DNA of 59,601 nucleotides from Lachnospiraceae bacterium (GTDB taxonomy: Bacteria > Bacillota > Clostridia > Lachnospirales > Lachnospiraceae), in assembly GCA_910575005.1 (NCBI GenBank), contig CAJTCL010000025.1:1-59601 (forward strand). The letters are read 5' to 3'. Below are positions 8,787 through 16,110 of this stretch, in pieces. Every line of letters begins with the position of its first letter. Within the stretch, counting starts at the first letter, position 1. Position numbers and translations under genes: made by a program. The notes below the pieces were generated by a model. The model was not told the DNA's origin and searched no databases. It worked only from the letters and a program-made list of their open reading frames with translations.

Positions 8787-10325
8787 ATGAATATATCAAC
8801 AATTGTAATTTTGCTGGCATTTGCCGTGTACCTCGCGATGATGGTGGCGGTGGGGGTATGGTCAATGCGTAAAACAAACGGGGCAGATGATTATTTTCTG
8901 GGCGGCAGAGGCTTATCTGGACCCGTGGCGGCAATGTCTGCGCAGGCTTCTGATATGAGTGGCTGGCTGCTGATGGGATTGCCAGGTTCTATCTATGCAT
9001 TGGGAACTGGACAGGCGTGGATTGCCATAGGTTTAGGATTAGGAACAATTATCAATTGGCTGGTGATAGCTAAGCCGTTGCGTTCTTATACTATTGTTGC
9101 GGACAATGCTATGACTTTGCCAGAATTTTTTGGCAATCGTTATCATGATAAAAACAAAGTATTGCTTGGTATATCATCGGTAATTATTGTAATTTTTTTC
9201 TTGGTTTATACTGCTTCCGCACTGGCTTCTGGCGGAAAGTTATTTAATTCTGTATTTGGTGTGAATTATCATATCGCGCTTTTAATTGGTGCAGTGGTTA
9301 TATTATTGTATACATTTTTGGGCGGATTTTTTGCAGTATGTACCACAGATTTTATCCAGGGCAGTTTGATGCTGGTAGCGCTGTTAGTAGTGCCGCTGGT
9401 GGCATGGGGATATGTGAGCGGAGATTTTTCCAATTTGATTACCCAAAGCGGGGTGGAATCTGCCCATTACATGAGCCTAATGTATAATGGCGATCATCCG
9501 ATTACCTTGGTAGAAATCTTGTCCAATCTGGCCTGGGGACTTGGGTATTGTGGTATGCCACATATTCTTGTACGTTTTATGGCCATTAAGAATGAGAAAG
9601 AATTAAAGAAATCTTCTGCGATTGCTATTGTCTGGGTGGTATTGTCCTTGTCTCTGGCAGTGGTCATCGGCGTGGTTGGCCGAGCATTTTTGTTTCCAGA
9701 GATTTTGGGCGAGACAGAGGGAGCGGCAGCAGCAGAATCCGTATTTATTGAAATGATTCAGAAAATATTTACAGAACTTTTGCCGTTTTCTTTTGTCGGT
9801 GGAATTTTCCTCTGTGGTGTTTTGGCGGCAATTATGTCTACTGCAGATTCGCAGCTATTGGTTTGCTCCTCCTCAGTCTCAGCAGATATATATAAAGATA
9901 TTTTTAAGCCGCAGGCGTCAGATAAGACTGTCTTGCGTGTGGGACGTATTACTACTGTGGTAGTGGCGCTTTTAGCAGTTGTGATCGCATGGGACCCTGA
10001 TAGTTCTATTATGGCGCTAGTGTCTGATGCATGGGCAGGCTTAGGTTCTGCGTTTGGTCCGCTGGTTGTGATGAGTTTGTTTTGGAAGAGAACAAATCTT
10101 CCAGGAGCAATTGCTGGATTGATATCTGGGGCAGCTACTGTGTTAATTTGGGATTATATACCGTTGATAGATGGTAAGACAATTGCCGCAGCTACAGGAT
10201 TATATTCCTTATTGGTTGGTTTTTGTATCAGTATTGTGTGTATCGTGGTTGTCAGTCTGGTGACAAAAGCACCAGAACAGGCAGTGTTGGATGAGTTTGA
10301 GGCATATAAGAAATATCAGGAATAA
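8787..10325 (+). CDS. putP: sodium/proline symporter (PutP)
   Basis: This 512-residue member of the sodium:solute symporter family has about 13 membrane segments and takes up proline with Na+. The N-terminus holds GVWSMRKTNGADDYFLGGRGLSGPVAAMSAQASDMSGWLLMG, followed by the GLGLGTIINWLVIAKPLR segment characteristic of PutP. ADSQLLVCSSSVSADIY matches the PutP helix with the conserved SSS. The start at 8787 follows AAAGGAGG by 8 bp; a longer in-frame start would add 16 unrelated residues. It seems monocistronic and is preceded by the palindromic element. Confidence 0.93.
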   Translation: MNISTIVILLAFAVYLAMMVAVGVWSMRKTNGADDYFLGGRGLSGPVAAMSAQASDMSGWLLMGLPGSIYALGTGQAWIAIGLGLGTIINWLVIAKPLRSYTIVADNAMTLPEFFGNRYHDKNKVLLGISSVIIVIFFLVYTASALASGGKLFNSVFGVNYHIALLIGAVVILLYTFLGGFFAVCTTDFIQGSLMLVALLVVPLVAWGYVSGDFSNLITQSGVESAHYMSLMYNGDHPITLVEILSNLAWGLGYCGMPHILVRFMAIKNEKELKKSSAIAIVWVVLSLSLAVVIGVVGRAFLFPEILGETEGAAAAESVFIEMIQKIFTELLPFSFVGGIFLCGVLAAIMSTADSQLLVCSSSVSADIYKDIFKPQASDKTVLRVGRITTVVVALLAVVIAWDPDSSIMALVSDAWAGLGSAFGPLVVMSLFWKRTNLPGAIAGLISGAATVLIWDYIPLIDGKTIAAATGLYSLLVGFCISIVCIVVVSLVTKAPEQAVLDEFEAYKKYQE

Positions 10326-10398
10326 GATGATATTAATGTTGTTCAAGAAATTAGAATTTTTTATAAAATAAACAATTCCTTTTTTCTGTAATATATAG

Positions 10399-10433
10399 TA
10401 TAATGATAACATAAACCCGCGTTTTGAAACGCG
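10399..10433 (+). promoter_or_regulatory. xfp promoter -10 box and leader palindrome
   Basis: TATAAT (10399-10404) is followed by CGCGTTTTGAAACGCG (10418-10433), a 7-bp inverted repeat with a 2-nt loop placed at about the transcript start and directly upstream of the AGAAGGGAG ribosome-binding site. It could be an operator or a 5' mRNA hairpin. No convincing -35 box is visible. Confidence 0.55.
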
Positions 10434-10453
10434 AGAAGGGAGAATTTTTTATT

Positions 10454-12826
10454 ATGTCAAATGATTTATTTATGACAGAGGAGTATTTATCAGACCTGAA
10501 CGCTTATTGGCGTGCAGCAAACTATCTGGCTGCTACTCAGTTGTATCTGCTGGATAATCCGATGTTAAGGGAACCGTTAACGAGGGAACAGGTGAAGAAG
10601 AAAATTGTAGGCCATTGGGGTACAGTGCCAGGACAGAACTTTGTATATGCACATATGAATCGTGCAATCAACAAATACGACCTGGATATGATTCTGATTT
10701 CAGGACCAGGACATGGCGGCAACTTCTTTGTGGCAAACTCCTATTTGGAGGGAACTTACAGTGAGGTATATCCAAACATCAGCCAGGATATGGAAGGTCT
10801 TAAGAGACTGAATAAGCAGTTCTCCTTCCCAGGCGGTATTTCCAGCCACGTTGCACCAGAGACTCCAGGTTCCATCAATGAGGGAGGTGAGCTTGGTTAT
10901 TCTATCGCTCATGCGTTTGGTGCAGTATTTGACAATCCAGATTTGATCGCTACTGTTATCGTGGGCGATGGTGAGGCAGAGACAGGACCTTTGGCAACAG
11001 CTTGGCATTCAAATAAATTCCTGAATGCGAAGAATGATGGTGCGGTACTTCCTATTCTTCATATGAATGAATATAAGATCAACAATCCTACCGTATTATC
11101 TCATATTTCTCATGATGAAGTGGAGAGTTACTTCCACGGATGCGGATGGAAACCATATTTCGTAGAGGGCAGCGATCCGATGACAATGCATCGTCTGATG
11201 GCAGAAGCTGTTGACAAGTGTGTAGAAGAGATTAAAGAAAATCAGAGAGCGGCAAGAGAAGATGGCAAGACCGAAAGACCATTCTGGCCAATGATCGTAC
11301 TTCGTACACCAAAAGGATGGACAGGCCCTAAAGTAGTAGACGGACTTCAGGTAGAAGGTTCCTTCCGTGCACATCAGGTGCCGATTACTATGGAGAAACC
11401 AGAACATATTGATCTGTTGAAGGAATGGCTGTTAAGCTATCATCCAGAAGAGCTGTTTGATGAGAATGGCGTATTAATTCCGAAGCTTCGCAAGATTGCA
11501 CCTACAGGTGATCGCAGAATCAGCGCTAATCCTCATGCGAATGGTGGTAAGCTGCTGCGCGATCTGCGTCTGCCAGATTTTAGAGAATATGGTATTGATG
11601 TGGAGAAGCCAGGTCAGTTAGAGGCTCAGGATATGCTGAAACTGGGTGCATTTATCCGTGATATCTTTAAATTGAATAAAGAAGCAAAGAACTTCCGTAT
11701 CTTTGGACCAGACGAGACTATGTCTAATCGTCTCTATGATGTATTTGACGAGGAGAAGAGAGACTGGAATGCAGATTATCATGATGCTGATGAGGATCTT
11801 GCAACAGACGGAAGAATTATGGATGCATACTTGAGTGAGCATATGTGTGAAGGCTGGTTAGAGGGTTATCTTCTGACAGGTCGTCATGGATTCTTCGCTT
11901 CTTATGAAGCATTTATCCGTGTAGTAGACTCCATGTGCGCACAGCATGCAAAATGGCTGAAGGTATGTAATGAGCTTCCTTGGAGACAGAAGATTGCTTC
12001 CTTGAACCTGATTCTTACCTCTAATGTATGGCAGCAGGACCACAATGGATTTACACATCAGGATCCAGGTTTCTTAGATCATATTTCTAATAAGAAAGCA
12101 GACGTTGTCCGTATGTATCTGCCACCAGATGCAAACTGTCTGTTGTCCTGTTTTGATCACTGCATCCGCAGTAAGAACTATGTAAATGTAATTGTAGCTT
12201 CTAAGCATCCTAGCCATCAGTGGCTGACAATGGAGCAGGCTGTAAAGCATTGTACACAAGGTATTGGTATCTGGGATTGGGCAAGCAATGACCAGGGTGA
12301 AGAGCCAGATGTTGTATTGGCATGTTGTGGTGATACACCTACCAAAGAAGCATTGGCAGCAGTTACTATTCTGCGCGATAATCTGCCAGAAGTTAAGATT
12401 CGTTTTATCAATGTAGTTGATATGATGAAACTTGAGCCTTACAGCAAGCATCCACATGGATTGACAGATGTAGATTATGACGCACTGTTTACTAAGGATA
12501 AGCCAATTGTATTTGCATTTCATGGTTATCCTACTCTGGTACATGAGCTTACATATGAGCGCCATAACCGCAATCTGCATGTACATGGCTATCTGGAAGA
12601 GGGTACTATTACCACTCCGTTTGATATGCGTGTACAGAATGAGATTGACCGTTATCACTTAGTAATGGATATTGTAAATCAGCTTCCACAGCTTGGAAAT
12701 CGTGGAGCATATCTGTTACAGAAAATGCGCGATACTCTGGTTGCACATGATCAGTATATTGCAGCATATGGTCAGGATCTGCCAGAAGTAAGAGAATGGG
12801 TATGGCATACACCAGAAGATAAATAA
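10454..12826 (+). CDS. xfp: xylulose-5-phosphate/fructose-6-phosphate phosphoketolase
   Basis: This 790-residue thiamine-diphosphate enzyme cleaves xylulose 5-phosphate (and often fructose 6-phosphate) to acetyl phosphate plus glyceraldehyde 3-phosphate (or erythrose 4-phosphate). Family signatures visible are [37 protein letters not shown] and the ThDP-binding [19 protein letters not shown]; later come [12 protein letters not shown] and the Xfp C-terminal domain with [16 protein letters not shown]. Length is as expected. ATG 10454 follows GGGAG. A TTG ten codons upstream lies inside the leader palindrome and is unlikely. In this region it could serve pentose (arabinose) breakdown. Confidence 0.97.
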   Translation: MSNDLFMTEEYLSDLNAYWRAANYLAATQLYLLDNPMLREPLTREQVKKKIVGHWGTVPGQNFVYAHMNRAINKYDLDMILISGPGHGGNFFVANSYLEGTYSEVYPNISQDMEGLKRLNKQFSFPGGISSHVAPETPGSINEGGELGYSIAHAFGAVFDNPDLIATVIVGDGEAETGPLATAWHSNKFLNAKNDGAVLPILHMNEYKINNPTVLSHISHDEVESYFHGCGWKPYFVEGSDPMTMHRLMAEAVDKCVEEIKENQRAAREDGKTERPFWPMIVLRTPKGWTGPKVVDGLQVEGSFRAHQVPITMEKPEHIDLLKEWLLSYHPEELFDENGVLIPKLRKIAPTGDRRISANPHANGGKLLRDLRLPDFREYGIDVEKPGQLEAQDMLKLGAFIRDIFKLNKEAKNFRIFGPDETMSNRLYDVFDEEKRDWNADYHDADEDLATDGRIMDAYLSEHMCEGWLEGYLLTGRHGFFASYEAFIRVVDSMCAQHAKWLKVCNELPWRQKIASLNLILTSNVWQQDHNGFTHQDPGFLDHISNKKADVVRMYLPPDANCLLSCFDHCIRSKNYVNVIVASKHPSHQWLTMEQAVKHCTQGIGIWDWASNDQGEEPDVVLACCGDTPTKEALAAVTILRDNLPEVKIRFINVVDMMKLEPYSKHPHGLTDVDYDALFTKDKPIVFAFHGYPTLVHELTYERHNRNLHVHGYLEEGTITTPFDMRVQNEIDRYHLVMDIVNQLPQLGNRGAYLLQKMRDTLVAHDQYIAAYGQDLPEVREWVWHTPEDK

Positions 12827-12889
12827 GTATTGACTGAAAATGAATAGAGTGTCTTAGAAATCGTTCATAGAGACATTGCTGATAATAAA

Positions 12890-12925
12890 TTCCCTGCCAT
12901 TTAATAAATGGCAGGGAGTTTTTTA
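12890..12925 (+). terminator. Terminator of xfp
   Basis: TCCCTGCCATTTA and AAATGGCAGGGA form a strong hairpin followed by GTTTTTT, about 65 bp after the xfp stop. Confidence 0.92.
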
Positions 12926-13365
12926 GGTATTGGACGATCAGAACTTTCACACGAAGGATCGGACTAATTGATTTTGCTGTATGACGATCTTTACATATGC
13001 AACAGTTTAGAAACTGAAAGATAAAAAATAACAAATTGCAGTTTGTAGGAATGTTAAGTGAGTGCAAATTCTACAATTACATATTAGAAAATGTATGGTA
13101 TTTCAAGTTTTATACAATGAGAACATTTTTCCGAAGAGTGAGTATTTTTATAAAGCTGTAACAGTAAAAAACATGTTTTGTTAAAATTTGTTAGAATATG
13201 TAGAAGTTTTCTTTCATGAAAGGTATAATGATAATTATATAGATGCAACAAATCTATAAATTAACGTATCAATTAATAGTCTGAATAGGATTGAGAAGTT
13301 AAAAAATTTTTTAACTATTTTGATAAAGGTGATAAATCCAAAGATAAGAAAGAGGAGAGTGTTAT
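12926..13365 (+). promoter_or_regulatory. 440-bp AT-rich upstream region of the helicase-nuclease gene
   Basis: There is no gene in this stretch. A -10 box TATAAT lies at 13224-13229, immediately preceded by the perfect 12-bp palindrome CTTTCATGAAAG (13211-13222), so a repressor bound there would block the promoter. A perfect 20-bp palindrome, AGTTAAAAAATTTTTTAACT, is at 13297-13316 in the likely leader. The ribosome-binding site AGAGGAGAG is at about 13351-13359. No good -35 hexamer is visible. Confidence 0.55.
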
Positions 13366-15990
13366 ATGGGTGCAGATTTAAATTTAGAGTTATCAAGTGA
13401 ACAGCAGTTATTTATAGAGAAAGCAATCCAGGGAAAAAATATTCTCGTAGATGCTTGTATTGGCAGCGGAAAAACGACAGCTATTCAAAATTTGTGTAAT
13501 CAATTACCGAGCACGAAAAAGGTTTTATATTTGACATATAATAGGCTTCTGAAATTAGATGCAAAGTCTAAGATTAAAAAAAGAAATGTTACAGTAACAA
13601 ACTATCATGGGTTTGCATACATGATTTTAAAAAGAAGTGGTATATCAGCAGGGATTTCGGATTTGATACAGAGATTTTTGAAAGAAAAACCTACGATTGG
13701 AAAATATGATGTTTTGATTATTGATGAATATCAGGATATTGAGCAGGAACTGGCCGGATTATTACAGTTAATAAAAGACAGTAATCCACAGATACAGATT
13801 ATTGCGGTTGGTGATATGGAGCAGAAAATATATGATAAAACAACATTAAAAGTGGAATCATTTATGAAAGGATTTCTAGAAGAACATCTTAGATTGAAAT
13901 TTACCCAATGTTTTCGTTTGTCAAATAATCTAGCATCTATGCTCGGAAGGGTTTGGAAAAAACAAATCATAGGAGTAAATAACTCCTGCAAGGTGCAAGA
14001 AATGTCAAAGAAAGATGTGATACCATTTTTGGCAGAGCAAATTCCAGCAGATATTTTGTGTTTAGGAGCAAGAACAGGTGCAATGTCTGACACACTCAAC
14101 ATTTTGGAAGAAAAATATCCAGATAAATTTAATAAGAACACGGTGTATGCAACGATATCAGATTATGATTCAATGGGAAAAACGGAACCAAAGGAAGATT
14201 CTGCAATCTTTACAACTTATGACAGCAGTAAAGGTTTGGAAAGAAAAATTTGTGTTATTTTTGATTTTACAGAAAGCTATTGGAGTGTAAGAATATCAAA
14301 GCCGCAGCAATTATACACAATATTGAGAAACATTTTCTGTGTTGCTGCCAGTAGAGGGAAAAATCAAATTATTTTTGTAAAATCAGATGAGGCCATGTTG
14401 TCTGAAAAGACACTCTCAACATATGTAGAGACAAATCAAAAATTTGAAGATTTAGGTATGAGTAAAATGTTTGATTTCAAGTATAAAGAAGATGTGGAAA
14501 AGTGTTTTTCACTGTTAAAAATATCTAAGCTGGAACAAACAAATAATTCAATCATAAATATAAAAAGTGCGGATGCCCTGATAGATTTATCGCCTTGTAT
14601 CGGCATCTATCAAGAGGCAGACTTTTTTGAGAATTATCAAATAGATGAAGATATAAAACTTGAAATTTTATTAAATCCTGAATTAAATGGATTGTATACA
14701 GAAGCGGTAAAGAATAGTACCCTAAACAATAAAATATTATTTTTAGTTTCACTTGAGACGAAACAGAAGAGATACAGAACCCAGGTGGTAACTCCGTTTG
14801 TCAGTGAAGAACAAAGCGCGTTAATGAGAGCTCGGCTAGAAACGCGATTGAATAGAAATGAGAATGCACAGGTTCCCTGTCAGATAAACTTTTATGATCC
14901 CCAAAATGGAAAGCCTATCTTTTCAGCCAAGGGATTTGCTGATGTGGTTAAGGATGATATGGTGTATGAATTAAAATTTGTATCAGAATTAACACATGAA
15001 CATTTCTTGCAGTGTGCTTGTTATATGGTTGCGATGAAGTTGCAAAAAGGGATTTTATGGAATACAAGAGATAATACATTGTATGAAATCAAAGTACCAG
15101 ACCGGAAAGCATTTTTGAATGCTGTTGCAAAGACTGTTACGAAGGGAGTAATAGAAAACTATTATGAACCAAATATATTTGAGAAGACAAAAGAAGATAA
15201 GATAGAAAACTTTGCTGTCATTGATACCGAGACAAACTGGAATGATGAGGTAATGTCGATTGGTGTAGTAGTTGCTGATTCCAAAACTTTGAAAAAAATT
15301 GATTCCAAATACTATATTTTTGATCCTGAATATAGAGCAGGCGGAATGTATGATAATCAATTAAGGCTTGACGAAAAAGGCGCCTGCGTTACAAGCAGAA
15401 GACAGGCTTTAGAGGAGATAAAACAGTGGCTGGATCATTATCATGTGCGGAAATTTTTTGCATATAATGCCTCTTTTGACAAGAAACATTTGCCAGAGTA
15501 TTTTGAGTATCAATGGTATGATATTATGCGTTTGGCGGCATATCGTCAATATAATAACTCTATACCAAGTTCTGCGGATTGCTATAAGACAGGGAGATTG
15601 AAACGAGGGTATGGTGTTGAAAATATATTGAAAATGCTTAGCGGTAATCATAGATATTATGAGACACATAATGCTGTTTTAGATGCAGAGGATGAATTAC
15701 AGATTATGCAATTGCTAGGGCATGGATTAAATGAATATGAGATTGCGTTGCTATCGGATAAGAATATTTCAATGGCAGGACAACAGCAAAGTGAAGTAAA
15801 ACCTTCAAGAATAATAGAACAGCAAAGTGATGTGAAACTTTCAAGAATAATAGAACAGCAAAGTGAAGTAAAACCTTCAAAAGTCATAGAACAGTATCAA
15901 AGTGATGTGAAACCTTCAAATATCACAACAAATCAATCCAAACGGAAAAGGGGCATTCTGTCTTGGCTTTTTGGAGATAGAAGGGATTGA
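13366..15990 (+). CDS. SF1 helicase / PD-(D/E)XK nuclease / DEDDh exonuclease fusion protein
   Basis: This 874-residue protein joins three nucleic-acid modules. Residues 12-390: UvrD/Rep-like SF1 helicase with Walker A IGSGKTT (32-38), Walker B LIIDEYQD (117-124), motif III VGDMEQ, QCFR (181-184), motif V TTYDSSKGLE and motif VI VAASRGKNQI. Residues about 490-600: PD-(D/E)XK nuclease with D526, E535-L-K537 and Q549-xxx-Y553, the Cas4/RecB arrangement. Residues about 614-785: DnaQ-like exonuclease with D620, E622, D705, H768 and D773. Then come 12-residue repeats (about 806-855) and a basic/hydrophobic tail, KRKRGILSWLFGDRRD. It is an isolated gene with its own promoter region and terminator, more AT-rich than its neighbours. 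I do not recognise this combination as a named system. A DNA-repair or anti-phage role is inference. Confidence 0.8.
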   Translation: MGADLNLELSSEQQLFIEKAIQGKNILVDACIGSGKTTAIQNLCNQLPSTKKVLYLTYNRLLKLDAKSKIKKRNVTVTNYHGFAYMILKRSGISAGISDLIQRFLKEKPTIGKYDVLIIDEYQDIEQELAGLLQLIKDSNPQIQIIAVGDMEQKIYDKTTLKVESFMKGFLEEHLRLKFTQCFRLSNNLASMLGRVWKKQIIGVNNSCKVQEMSKKDVIPFLAEQIPADILCLGARTGAMSDTLNILEEKYPDKFNKNTVYATISDYDSMGKTEPKEDSAIFTTYDSSKGLERKICVIFDFTESYWSVRISKPQQLYTILRNIFCVAASRGKNQIIFVKSDEAMLSEKTLSTYVETNQKFEDLGMSKMFDFKYKEDVEKCFSLLKISKLEQTNNSIINIKSADALIDLSPCIGIYQEADFFENYQIDEDIKLEILLNPELNGLYTEAVKNSTLNNKILFLVSLETKQKRYRTQVVTPFVSEEQSALMRARLETRLNRNENAQVPCQINFYDPQNGKPIFSAKGFADVVKDDMVYELKFVSELTHEHFLQCACYMVAMKLQKGILWNTRDNTLYEIKVPDRKAFLNAVAKTVTKGVIENYYEPNIFEKTKEDKIENFAVIDTETNWNDEVMSIGVVVADSKTLKKIDSKYYIFDPEYRAGGMYDNQLRLDEKGACVTSRRQALEEIKQWLDHYHVRKFFAYNASFDKKHLPEYFEYQWYDIMRLAAYRQYNNSIPSSADCYKTGRLKRGYGVENILKMLSGNHRYYETHNAVLDAEDELQIMQLLGHGLNEYEIALLSDKNISMAGQQQSEVKPSRIIEQQSDVKLSRIIEQQSEVKPSKVIEQYQSDVKPSNITTNQSKRKRGILSWLFGDRRD
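15784..15930 (+). repeat. 36-bp tandem repeat near the 3' end of the helicase-nuclease gene
   Basis: Four in-frame units start at 15784, 15820, 15856 and 15892 (the last carries a 3-bp insertion). They encode variants of QQSEVKPSRIIE. Units alternate between SEVKPS and SDV(K)LS/PS forms, suggesting duplication of two-unit blocks. The array is coding and short, not a CRISPR. Confidence 0.88.
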
Positions 15991-16010
15991 GCGAGTGGAA
16001 TAGAAAATAT

Positions 16011-16110
16011 AGGGCTGCCGCACTGAGAAAGAATAAACAATATATCGTATATATTAGGGAAACTTTATATATATTGTTTGAGATTTTCTGAATGCGCCAG
16101 CCCTTGTTTT
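16011..16110. terminator. Long hairpin between convergent genes
   Basis: AGGGCTGCCGCACTGAGAAA pairs imperfectly with the inverse of TTTTCTGAATGCGCCAGCCCT. An inner ACAATATAT/ATATATTGT arm extends it. T-runs follow on the plus strand (TTGTTTTTA), so it can end the helicase-nuclease transcript; it may also act on the minus-strand arabinanase transcript. Confidence 0.75.

Noticed and set aside
12074-12658. 194-codon minus-strand frame within xfp
   Set aside because: Antisense to strongly conserved phosphoketolase codons; composition rich in Cys, Ile and Met is typical of an antisense shadow.
15784-15930. CRISPR array
   Set aside because: The 36-bp units are contiguous, in frame and without spacers; they encode protein repeats.
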